A stretch of 14,820 nt of DNA from Candidatus Woesearchaeota archaeon (GTDB lineage Archaea > Nanobdellota > Nanobdellia > SCGC-AAA011-G17 > GW2011-AR17). Position 1 is the stretch's first letter, and each line of letters opens with the position of its first letter. The notes beneath the pieces were generated by a model. It searched no databases. It was not told the DNA's origin and saw nothing but the letters and a program-made list of their open reading frames with translations. The translations under genes and the position numbers were made by a program. Location: contig JACQSW010000060.1 of the NCBI GenBank assembly GCA_016211095.1, positions 1 through 14,820 of the forward strand, read 5' to 3'. Below are positions 7,010 through 13,293 of this stretch, piece by piece.

Positions 7010-8344
7010 TTATACTCCAAGCTCTAATTTTCTTTTTACTTTTATGGCTGTAGGCGATTCCCCTCCATGCCATGTGAACCTCGGCCTCACCCTTATTTGG
7101 TAAAGCCTTTCTGAGTTATCATCAAGTATTACTGCTGCCCCGTTTTCTCTTGGAAGCTTGTCAATATTTTCTGTAACAGTGCCTGCGAGGTAGCTTTGAG
7201 TCATGCTGTTCAACGCGTCAACATCAGGCCTTGCAGTTATTCGGTGGCTTAAAACAATATCTGATTGAGTCATTACATCCCCATGAATCTTTCCAGGTTG
7301 CTGAGTCGCAAGTATGAGACTTACTCCTGGTTGCCTACCTTCTCGAAGAAGAGTTATAAGGGCATCTGTCGCTGCGCTTTTTCCTTCTTTCGGAAGAAAT
7401 TCGTGACTTTCGTCAAGAAGCAGCCAGACTAATGGTTTTCTTTCTTTTATTTCTGCTTCGCTTTCTGTTTTGAAGTATGAGTAGCCTGTTTGTATGGCTT
7501 CAAGCTCTTCTTTTTTTCTTGATATCATTCTGTCGACGAAAACTTTTTTTGCAATCAAGCCTACAACTAATGATTTAACTCCCCAGCCACCTTCGCCTGT
7601 TGTGTAGCAGCTTACGTCAAGGACAGTTACTTGCCCGCCCTTGCATAACGCGTCTATATTTATTCCTTGGTTGCTGAATAAGCCCCAACCTTGGGCGGCT
7701 TTGAAATAGTTTGTTGTTTCATTTTTAGTGTTTTGGTCTATTTCTTTATCGTTTCTTAAAAAGATTATTAGGTCAGTTATGGTATAGTTGGTTATTTGTT
7801 TTTCTTGTAAGTCGCCTAGGATTTTTGCTATGGCAACACTTACAGGATTTGACGGCCCTAATTCAAAAGTTAGTCTCCAGTCTTCAGCTGTTAGGTCTGA
7901 AGCCTTGAACGAAAAAGGGTAGTCTGTTGGCATCCCTTCTTCTTTGTACTTTTTGTAGTATTGGAATGGCGTGAAGATTTTTACATCCAGCCCCTTGCCT
8001 TTCAAGCCCCATTGTTCTAGCAGGTCTTCGTCTTTCTGGTTTGCATACTTCATCGTCCAAAATATGCCCATCGTGTCAAGAATTATTACAGAGATGTTTT
8101 TTTTGATATCTTCAGGGAGATCACTAATCCCTTCTGCTACTACTCCTATGGAGTAAGACTTGCCGCTACCACGTTTGCCGACGACATATATTACGTGGCT
8201 CCTCACAACGTCGAGAAAGATTTGATTTGATAATGATACGGTCCTTCCCATCTGCACATAGCTTTTTCCTAATAGGACTGCTCCTTCATTTCCAAACTTT
8301 TTTTTATCGGACTCATTCCTTCCGACTATTATATCGTACGCCAT
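7010..8344 (-). CDS. HerA-like hexameric ATPase (FtsK/HerA superfamily)
   Basis: A 444-residue P-loop ATPase. An N-terminal beta-rich segment (1-50) containing GNEGAVLLGKSYVQMG resembles a HAS barrel. It is followed by Walker A GKRGSGKS (56-63), Walker B LVWLLLDESHEF (305-316), a sensor region LILATQQP (343-350) and an Arg-containing REGRQPG (334-340) that may supply the arginine finger. This order is typical of HerA, a DNA translocase that works with the nuclease NurA in end resection. No nurA is in the window, and the protein is shorter than the ~500-570 residues usual for HerA, so it may belong to a related branch with another role. ATG start with no Shine-Dalgarno; the TATA box sits so close that the mRNA should be leaderless. 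It is first in an operon with two methyltransferases. Confidence 0.85.
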   Translation of the reverse strand: MAYDIIVGRNESDKKKFGNEGAVLLGKSYVQMGRTVSLSNQIFLDVVRSHVIYVVGKRGSGKSYSIGVVAEGISDLPEDIKKNISVIILDTMGIFWTMKYANQKDEDLLEQWGLKGKGLDVKIFTPFQYYKKYKEEGMPTDYPFSFKASDLTAEDWRLTFELGPSNPVSVAIAKILGDLQEKQITNYTITDLIIFLRNDKEIDQNTKNETTNYFKAAQGWGLFSNQGINIDALCKGGQVTVLDVSCYTTGEGGWGVKSLVVGLIAKKVFVDRMISRKKEELEAIQTGYSYFKTESEAEIKERKPLVWLLLDESHEFLPKEGKSAATDALITLLREGRQPGVSLILATQQPGKIHGDVMTQSDIVLSHRITARPDVDALNSMTQSYLAGTVTENIDKLPRENGAAVILDDNSERLYQIRVRPRFTWHGGESPTAIKVKRKLELGV

Positions 8345-8368
8345 GTAACAAAAATAGGGCTTTGGGAG

Positions 8369-8378
8369 GATTTAAGTT
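8369..8378 (-). promoter_or_regulatory. TATA box for the HerA-like operon
   Basis: On the reverse strand AACTTAAATC ends about 25 bases before the ATG at 8344. With the usual archaeal spacing, transcription would begin at or within a few bases of the start codon. The sequence just before the ATG (TATTTTTGTTAC) has no Shine-Dalgarno, consistent with a leaderless mRNA. Confidence 0.6.
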
Positions 8379-8419
8379 TTTCTACAAAATTGGTGTATTT
8401 TTAGGGTTTAAATTCTAAG

Positions 8420-9349
8420 TTACTGGAAGTCTCTCCAGTATACTAAGCTTGTTTTTTTTGGGACCCTTTGAGTTTGGTCTTTTGGGAAGTCCATCGAATA
8501 ATTTGGGAAGGGAAGGTTATACTTTTTGATTTCTGATTCTATTAATTGTTTGATATTCTCTTTTTCTTTGTTGCCTAATTTTGTGTCGTATCTAAAGAAA
8601 TGATCCAGGTTTTGGTTGCATACTGCTCTGTCAAATATTGCCGCAAACATAACTCCTAATTCTGGATTGTCGGCTAGGTATGTTGGGCACAAAATTGGGT
8701 CTTTGTCTGATCGCACATCACTTAAATCTCTGTAAATGATGTTTGATTTGTTGTCCATTAGCAGGTTTTGTGTGTGGTATTCTAAAAAAATTCCTTTTGA
8801 GGCAAAAAACATCCAGCTTTGAATAATATTGGTGAGGCATTTTTTCATGAAATCACCTTCAAATTCTTGGGATTTTATTACATAAAACCATGGGTGGCTT
8901 TCAATTTCGGGCATATCCCTTTTTATGTAGTTAAAATTTGGGTCTTCGGCGTGGTGGCATTCTTCGCGTAAAAAGCTGAAGCTGGAGAATTTTTGTGCGG
9001 ATAAAATTGCTGTTGCGTGTTCGCTTCTGCGAAGCTCTTTTTCTGTCAAATCCCTTAAGCCGCGGGTAATTCTTCGAAGCAGTGGCACTTTGTAACAAAC
9101 ATTTTGGTCTGCGAAGTAGAGTGTTCGAAATGAAGAAGTTGGGTGAACAAGTTCCTCCTTAATCACTTCATTCATTTTCAAGCTTAAATCTTGGAAAGTG
9201 TCTGGGTGGACAGGCCTTTCTTCTCCGAATCTTGAGACAAAAGGCAGCATAAAAGGGCTTTGCCTAAATTGTGGGGAGACTTCATTGACGTGGCAAAATG
9301 GGCTATAGTTGTCGATGTTTATGTACTCTTTTTTTACGTCGTAATCCAT
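8420..9349 (-). CDS. Short NIS-synthetase-like protein (IucA/IucC family, catalytic part only)
   Basis: 309 residues resembling the C-terminal two-thirds of NRPS-independent siderophore (NIS) synthetases, which adenylate a carboxylate such as citrate and join it to an amine or alcohol. Motifs in family order: RPVHPDTFQ (45-53, compare the HPWQ motif), SSFRTLYF (72-79), KVPLLRRITRGLRDL (87-101, including the Lys and Arg used for ATP), LREE (127-130), GIFLEYHTQNLLM (186-198, with His192, Gln194, Asn195 of the ATP/Mg site), YRDLSDVR (206-213) and the C-terminal VPKKTSLVYWR. Known members have about 580-620 residues; roughly the first 200 are absent, with no sign of a broken gene. TAATG overlap with the upstream nucleotidyltransferase and AGGAG before the ATG indicate coupled translation. 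The product is unknown; a siderophore is not supported by neighbours. Confidence 0.72.
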   Translation of the reverse strand: MDYDVKKEYINIDNYSPFCHVNEVSPQFRQSPFMLPFVSRFGEERPVHPDTFQDLSLKMNEVIKEELVHPTSSFRTLYFADQNVCYKVPLLRRITRGLRDLTEKELRRSEHATAILSAQKFSSFSFLREECHHAEDPNFNYIKRDMPEIESHPWFYVIKSQEFEGDFMKKCLTNIIQSWMFFASKGIFLEYHTQNLLMDNKSNIIYRDLSDVRSDKDPILCPTYLADNPELGVMFAAIFDRAVCNQNLDHFFRYDTKLGNKEKENIKQLIESEIKKYNLPFPNYSMDFPKDQTQRVPKKTSLVYWRDFQ

Positions 9350-9855
9350 TAGAGGATTCTCCTTTTCATTTTTTCAATCCAGTCCGGGCTGGCTTGGTTT
9401 GTGTATGAATAGCCTGTTCGCAGAACTCTCCTGAACCAATCTTTTTTGTTTTTTGCTGTGATAATGTGGGGGGTTGGGTAAACCTCAAATTTTTTGGTGT
9501 AAGCATTTGGCAGGTTGATTAATTCTTCCCATTCAAAAAAGACTCGGGCATAATTGTCTTCTCGGATTCTTTTTAGCTGGGTGACGCCTAATGCTATCAG
9601 CCCTCCCTCTAAAGAGTCCACAAGTTCAATTTTTTTCTCTAAACTTAGCTTTTGGTTTACCCTTATCCGGACGTGGTCTACGTCGCTGCCACGGATCATG
9701 CAGCCATGGATGATTGATCCTTTAGCAAAAAACTGTTCAATAAAATCGTTTGTTTCGCAGAAGTCCGTTATGTGCTTAATGACTCCTTTGTTGATGAATT
9801 TTTCATCGTAGCTTGGGTCCGAATAGGGGAAATTATTTTTTAATATGTCGCGCAT
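9349..9855 (-). CDS. Pol-beta-fold nucleotidyltransferase
   Basis: 168 residues. The segment AKGSIIHGCMIRGSDVDHVR contains the GS-x(9-13)-D-x-D signature of nucleotidyltransferases (Gly46, Ser47, Asp58, Asp60), which bind Mg2+ and NTP; a third acidic residue could be Glu107, Glu109 or Glu124. The helix before it and the strands after it fit a minimal single-domain enzyme. The SDVD is well conserved, so activity is plausible, but the acceptor (small molecule, protein or RNA) cannot be read from sequence. Its ATG lies inside the end of the radical SAM gene (23-base overlap) behind GAGGT at 9863-9867, and its stop overlaps the start of the NIS-like gene. The three genes must be expressed together. 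A kanamycin- or MNT-type enzyme would be the broad comparison; I do not recognise a subfamily. Confidence 0.68.
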   Translation of the reverse strand: MRDILKNNFPYSDPSYDEKFINKGVIKHITDFCETNDFIEQFFAKGSIIHGCMIRGSDVDHVRIRVNQKLSLEKKIELVDSLEGGLIALGVTQLKRIREDNYARVFFEWEELINLPNAYTKKFEVYPTPHIITAKNKKDWFRRVLRTGYSYTNQASPDWIEKMKRRIL

Positions 9856-10678
9856 AGCAATTACCTCGAAAATTTGAAAAATCCGGATTCTCTTTCAATT
9901 TTTGGAAGTCCATAAAGATGTTGCCCATTTTATGTTGCGGGTTGTAAACAGAATAGCAGCAGGGATAAATATCGCCCGTTGGGTCGATTGATATTGTGTC
10001 TATGCCGCAGCCGCATTTTCCGATGTTGTCTGTTGTTTCTACTTTGATTGTTTGTGCTAATTTTTCAAATTTTTCTAAACCATTAAAAGTGGGGCTTGCG
10101 GTTTTTATTCCGTTTATTTTTGCTCTTCCGGAGTCTATTACTGGGCGCATCACTAATTTTATGTTGTCACGTTTGTATTCATCGAGCAGTTTGATAACTT
10201 CAGGTAGTTGGCCGTAGTTGTCCTGCGTAATTGTTATTCTTGCTTTTGTTAACCTTCCTGATGCTGAACACATGTCGATAGCTTTGATTGCGCCTTTGTA
10301 CGCTTTGTTGCTTTGCCTTAATTTGTTGTGGTAAGCCTCTGTGCCGTCTAAGGAGATTTGGTAAAATGTGTTTTTGTTTAGATTGTTTAATTCTTTTACG
10401 AATCCTTCTGTTAGGAGCAAGCCGTTTGTTACGAGTTCAAGCGCGCTGCCTATTTTTGCTGTGCTTTTTGCAAGTATATTTATTAGGGCTGGTTCAAGTA
10501 ATGGTTCGCCGCCTGTTGCTGAGACAACTTTTGGTTTGAAAAAGCTGTAAAATGCATCTGCTTGTTCTTGGGTGAATTGTGTTGCTTTTATCTGCTGTTC
10601 ACCTGCGGACATATAGCAGTGGAGGCATCTTAATGGGCAGTCATAGGTTATTAGGTGCCTTACTTCTTTTAGTTCCAT
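9833..10678 (-). CDS. Radical SAM enzyme with SPASM/twitch-like C-terminus
   Basis: 281 residues. The radical SAM 4Fe-4S motif is CPLRCLHCY (Cys14, Cys18, Cys21, the CX3CX2C form), with TGGEPLL (55-61) for SAM and QISLDGTEAYHN (107-118) later in the barrel. The C-terminal ~60 residues contain CGCGIDTISIDPTGDIYPCC (222-241) and a last Cys274; CX(9-15)GX4C is the opening of SPASM/twitch domains that hold an auxiliary Fe-S cluster. The full seven-Cys SPASM set is absent, so a single-cluster twitch form is more likely. Such enzymes modify peptides, sugars or small molecules by radical chemistry. ATG start, apparently leaderless; first gene of an operon with the nucleotidyltransferase (23-base overlap) and the NIS-like protein. 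No obvious peptide substrate gene is present, though two small unknown genes lie just upstream. Confidence 0.88.
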   Translation of the reverse strand: MELKEVRHLITYDCPLRCLHCYMSAGEQQIKATQFTQEQADAFYSFFKPKVVSATGGEPLLEPALINILAKSTAKIGSALELVTNGLLLTEGFVKELNNLNKNTFYQISLDGTEAYHNKLRQSNKAYKGAIKAIDMCSASGRLTKARITITQDNYGQLPEVIKLLDEYKRDNIKLVMRPVIDSGRAKINGIKTASPTFNGLEKFEKLAQTIKVETTDNIGKCGCGIDTISIDPTGDIYPCCYSVYNPQHKMGNIFMDFQKLKENPDFSNFRGNCYARHIKK

Positions 10679-10701
10679 TTTATTGAAAAGATGGAAATTC
10701 A

Positions 10702-10712
10702 GGATATATAAA
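10702..10712 (-). promoter_or_regulatory. TATA box for the radical SAM operon
   Basis: ATTTATATATCC on the reverse strand, ending about 24-26 bases before the ATG at 10678, is the best TATA box in the window. No Shine-Dalgarno precedes the ATG (TTTTCAATAAA), so the transcript is probably leaderless. The operon therefore has its own promoter, separate from the two small genes upstream. Confidence 0.65.
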
Positions 10713-10794
10713 TGTTAATATTATTAAGATGTAAATAAGCTTTGTTTTTGGCTAAATCCCCTTAACAAACCAGTTACTTTTAGTCGGATTGGCG

Positions 10795-11169
10795 TCACTT
10801 TAGGACTTCAATTTCTGCTTCTATTTTTCCTTTAACGGGGCTTATTTTAAGGTTTATTTGGTAGTTTCCCTCTCGCAAAGCTTTCTCGTACGCTTCATAC
10901 ACTTTTTTTGCTTTTTTTAAAGCGGCTTTTTTCCCTTCAGAAGAAGAGTATGCGTATTTTGCAAGGCCGTACACCGCGTAACTACTTGCCTCTTCTTTTG
11001 TGCCGAACATTAAGCCTATTTGAAAAAAACGTTCTTTCGGATAATTAGCCAAGGTTAATTCTAAATTGCCATCAACCATTTTTTTGTTTACCACACTTCC
11101 CAGCTTAGCTAAATCAAAAGAGAATTTTTCTTCTTTAAGAGTCTCAACTAAAACTGCAGTAAGCGACAT
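10795..11169 (-). CDS. Unknown 124-residue protein, second gene of a two-gene operon
   Basis: Not recognised. The ATG at 11169 is chosen because AGAGGAGG lies 8 bases before it, just after the stop of the upstream gene; the frame could extend to 11223, but that would overlap the neighbour by 38 bases and place the ribosome site inside the coding region. From this start the protein reads MSLTAVLVETLKEEKFSFD, a beta-rich middle (NLELTLANYPKERFFQIG), a long Lys/Ala-rich helix around residues 75-105 and a beta-hairpin end with alternating Ile and charged residues. No signal peptide, membrane segment or Cys motif is present. A soluble cytoplasmic protein partnered with the 86-residue product is inferred. 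Confidence 0.7.
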   Translation of the reverse strand: MSLTAVLVETLKEEKFSFDLAKLGSVVNKKMVDGNLELTLANYPKERFFQIGLMFGTKEEASSYAVYGLAKYAYSSSEGKKAALKKAKKVYEAYEKALREGNYQINLKISPVKGKIEAEIEVLK

Positions 11170-11177
11170 TTTATCAG

Positions 11178-11185
11178 CCTCCTCT
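11178..11185 (-). promoter_or_regulatory. Shine-Dalgarno that fixes the start at 11169
   Basis: AGAGGAGG on the reverse strand is 8 bases before the ATG at 11169 and immediately follows the TGA of the 86-residue gene. It is one of the strongest ribosome binding sites in the window and decides against the longer start at 11223. Confidence 0.75.
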
Positions 11186-11446
11186 TCATAATGTGCGTAC
11201 TTCGCCGTCGGCATAAATAGCATAATAAAACGGTTGATTTTTCAATTCTTTTTCTGCTTCTTCGTAACTTTTCTCTGCGAATATGCGATAGATTGTTGTG
11301 CTAATGTTAGCTGTCTTAGTGGCAGGCAACTGAACTCCGGGATAATCTTTGTCTAATTCATAACCTAAAGCTCCCAACTTTTTTTCTAAGGTTTCCCTCT
11401 TTATCGGTTCTTTTACCATAAAAACAAATGACTTTTTATCTGCCAT
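11186..11446 (-). CDS. Unknown 86-residue protein, first gene of a two-gene operon
   Basis: Not recognised. A small alpha/beta protein beginning MADKKSFVFMVKEPIKRETL, with a helix around 15-26 (LEKKLGALGYEL), a central beta segment (ISTTIYRIF), a Glu/Lys-rich helix (KSYEEAEKELKN) and a final strand YYAIYADGEVRTL. No Cys, signal or membrane segment. GGAGGTT at 11454-11460 gives good spacing to the ATG, so unlike several neighbours this mRNA has a real leader. It is followed 16 bases later by the 124-residue gene. An inverted repeat overlaps the promoter, so the pair may be regulated. Confidence 0.72.
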   Translation of the reverse strand: MADKKSFVFMVKEPIKRETLEKKLGALGYELDKDYPGVQLPATKTANISTTIYRIFAEKSYEEAEKELKNQPFYYAIYADGEVRTL

Positions 11447-11480
11447 AGTTCTTAACCTCCAAAAAAATTGTTGATATCTA

Positions 11481-11505
11481 AAAAAGGTAATTCCTTTTTA
11501 AAATT
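11481..11505 (-). promoter_or_regulatory. Promoter with inverted repeat for the two small genes
   Basis: A perfect 7-bp inverted repeat, AAAAAGG (11481-11487) TAATT CCTTTTT (11493-11499), overlaps the downstream edge of a reverse-strand TATA-like AATTTTAAAAA (11495-11505). Transcription would start near 11473, giving a leader of about 27 bases with the GGAGG site. A dimeric repressor bound here would block TBP or polymerase; this is inference from position and symmetry. Confidence 0.45.
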
Positions 11506-11632
11506 ATCGCAAATACGGCGCTGACGAACCCCCCACTATTCTTGAAGCGGTTACTCAAAAAACAGCCATTGCCCAAGTTTTCTTTTTTTTGCATTGGCTT
11601 TCCAACTTTTTTAACACTTTAAAAGAGTTGTT

Positions 11633-12373
11633 CTAATCCAATTTTTCCTTTTGTAATTTGCTTATATAGAAAGAGTTGTTTACTCCAGAATGTTTCGTTT
11701 CTTTTTTTATTTTGGCTAAAATGTCTTTATGGGGTGCATAGATTTTGCAATTCTTCATTCCATGACCAAAAGCCCGCCCTTGATAATTTGTTATTTCGGC
11801 AACACAATTTTCAGCAAAGCATAATGCGTTATATCCATTAATTTCTTCGGCTATTAAGTGGCAGTTCTTAGCAGAGTGTACGATGTTGCCCCCTTCGATT
11901 TTTTTGGCTGTTAAAGAAAAATTCTCAGCTATCCCAAATACGAATTCACCGTTTATTTTTTCTGCTTTAATCCTTATCTTATCTTCTTCTTTGCCTTTTA
12001 AATAATTACCAAACTGCCAAGCTTGAACTTCTTCAAACTCAAAATTGTTAAAACCTTGGTCGTAACTAGTTTGTATAAGGCTTGAAAAGAAAACGCCCCA
12101 AAAACCGTGGCGTACCATTTCGAGTATACTTACATGAAACTTATTGTTTTCATTAAACCTATTGATTAACGTAGGTTGGATTCGAAAAGTTTGTAAAAAC
12201 TTTAGGCTTTCTTCAAAATACTCTTTGAGTTTAAAAAAGTCGGGCAGATATTCTTTTGTTTTGTCAAAATAATCCTGCCAATCCTTAATGGCAGCTTCCT
12301 CACTCGCTATAACTTGCAGCTTTTTTTCTTCAACAGGCTTTTCTGCTGTCCCAAAAACTTTTTCTAGCCCCAT
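11633..12373 (-). CDS. Solenoid-like protein of unknown function, paralogue B
   Basis: 246 residues, family not recognised. It starts MGLEKVFGTAEKPVEEKKLQ, nearly the same as the gene just upstream, and both continue VI-x-SEEA. A helical middle (~30-120) ends with SSLIQTSYDQ, matched by SPLIQISYNQ in the paralogue. Residues ~130-213 show about four ~20-residue repeats of the kind IRIKAEKING ... AENFSLTAKKIEGG ... AKNCHLIAEEINGY ... AENCVAEITN, a pattern expected of a right-handed beta-solenoid. The C-terminus is Lys-rich. No signal peptide or membrane helix, so probably cytoplasmic. Its ATG lies inside the 3' end of the upstream paralogue (10-base overlap), so the two are co-translated. Confidence 0.75.
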   Translation of the reverse strand: MGLEKVFGTAEKPVEEKKLQVIASEEAAIKDWQDYFDKTKEYLPDFFKLKEYFEESLKFLQTFRIQPTLINRFNENNKFHVSILEMVRHGFWGVFFSSLIQTSYDQGFNNFEFEEVQAWQFGNYLKGKEEDKIRIKAEKINGEFVFGIAENFSLTAKKIEGGNIVHSAKNCHLIAEEINGYNALCFAENCVAEITNYQGRAFGHGMKNCKIYAPHKDILAKIKKETKHSGVNNSFYISKLQKEKLD

Positions 12374-13092
12374 TTTTCTTTTGGCATCCTTCCTTCAATA
12401 AACTCCAATTCTTCTGGATCCCTATTAAACTGTAAGCTTTTACCTAAACGGTCTAAGGTGTCTTCATTCATGGAATAAACTTTCCCCCTCTTTGTGCCAA
12501 AACCAAATGATGAACAACTGGCTTTCGTTATCTCGACACAAAAATCTTCCGCGCAAATAAATTGGCGGGCACCTCCTGCACAGCCTATTTTCGCAATAAA
12601 ATGTTTGGCTTTATAAAAAGAATCAAAGTAGCTACTGGTGTGTAAACTTTTTATTTCCATCTTTACTGGCTTTTCTTTCGTGCCATTTAAGTAATTGCAG
12701 AAACATTCGAACTCTTCTACTCTTCCAAACTTAAAAATTTCTTCAGGATTCTGGTTATAGCTAATTTGTATTAAGGGAGAAAGAAATGTACCATTGTCTA
12801 CTCTATATGTTTTCCAAGTGTCCCAAATTCCTTCACCTCGCTTTTCCAAGTCCCACATAACTTTTTCTATTACCCCTTTAGTTATTTGGAAACTTGCAAG
12901 ATCTTCAAGAAATAGCCTGTTCGTTTCAATTGAGCTTTTCTCCAAGAGGAATTTAGAAAAGGCAGATTCTTGTGTCACATATTGATTGAAATACGCCAAC
13001 AGTTCGTCAACAACAGCTTCCTCACTAACAATAACTTGCAACTTGCTTTCTTCGATTGGCTTTTCCGTTTTTCCGAATATTTCGAGCCCCAT
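12364..13092 (-). CDS. Solenoid-like protein of unknown function, paralogue A
   Basis: 242 residues, first of the overlapping pair. It shares the N-terminal tag (MGLEIFGKTEKPIEESKLQV), the LIQ-[IT]-SY-[ND]-Q segment (~108-114) and the F-x-NYL-x-G-[TK] segment (~131-138) with paralogue B, but elsewhere is much diverged. The C-terminal repeat region (~142-207) is Cys-richer (C171, C180, C185, C193) and less regular. The similar gene length and order of segments indicate tandem duplication. The ATG is apparently leaderless, with TATA box close upstream and no Shine-Dalgarno. Function unknown; the conserved N-terminal 25 residues may be a binding or targeting segment. Confidence 0.75.
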   Translation of the reverse strand: MGLEIFGKTEKPIEESKLQVIVSEEAVVDELLAYFNQYVTQESAFSKFLLEKSSIETNRLFLEDLASFQITKGVIEKVMWDLEKRGEGIWDTWKTYRVDNGTFLSPLIQISYNQNPEEIFKFGRVEEFECFCNYLNGTKEKPVKMEIKSLHTSSYFDSFYKAKHFIAKIGCAGGARQFICAEDFCVEITKASCSSFGFGTKRGKVYSMNEDTLDRLGKSLQFNRDPEELEFIEGRMPKEKWG

Positions 13093-13114
13093 ACTGTTAA
13101 CTCAAAAATATTCC

Positions 13115-13125
13115 GTATATAATAA
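13115..13125 (-). promoter_or_regulatory. TATA box for the paralogue pair
   Basis: TTATTATATAC on the reverse strand ends 23 bases before the ATG at 13092, predicting a transcript beginning at or near the start codon. No Shine-Dalgarno in GAGTTAACAGT. It shares the 201-base divergent region with the promoter of the TrpF-like gene. Confidence 0.55.
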
Positions 13126-13250
13126 TTTTTGATAAAAATATTCTTATTAGAATAGTAGTTTATTAGGCAAATTTGGGGAAGCATCAACTTTAGATTTACC
13201 CCACTCAAGAAAATAATTGCGGGGAGCGCATCAATTTTTCCTACAAAAAG

Positions 13251-13258
13251 ATTTTTAA
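13251..13258 (+). promoter_or_regulatory. TATA box and shared promoter element for the TrpF-like gene
   Basis: ATTTTTAA preceded by CTACAAAAAG, with transcript start expected near 13280. The stretch 13241-13289 aligns without gaps to 3561-3609 upstream of the FEN1 operon (36 of 49 identical). GGAGAGG at 13286-13292 sits directly before the ATG at 13294, so it is a poor Shine-Dalgarno by spacing but may help initiation. Confidence 0.55.
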
Positions 13259-13293
13259 GGAGGAAGCTAAGACCATTTCAATGTGGAGAGGTT

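Noticed and set aside
8420..9349. Protein kinase or phosphotransferase reading of the HTQN/YRD motifs
   Set aside because: The EYHTQNLLM ... YRDLSDVR order superficially recalls an APH-type HxDxxxxN ... D loop, but the upstream SSFRT and KVPLLRRITRGLR segments and the C-terminal KKTSL end fit IucA/IucC better and no Gly-rich loop is present.
10724..10798. A 24-codon GTG frame (MTPIRLKVTGLL...) overlapping the stop of the 124-residue gene as GTGA, considered as a precursor peptide for the radical SAM enzyme
   Set aside because: No Shine-Dalgarno, runs toward the TATA region of the radical SAM gene, no leader/core features such as Cys, Gly or Tyr repeats; not supportable from one sequence.
11479..11594. 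Small reverse-strand frame of 38 codons starting MQKKENLGNG in the gap between the paralogue pair and the two small genes
   Set aside because: No ribosome binding site or TATA box at a proper distance, and its 3' half is the promoter and inverted repeat of the next operon.
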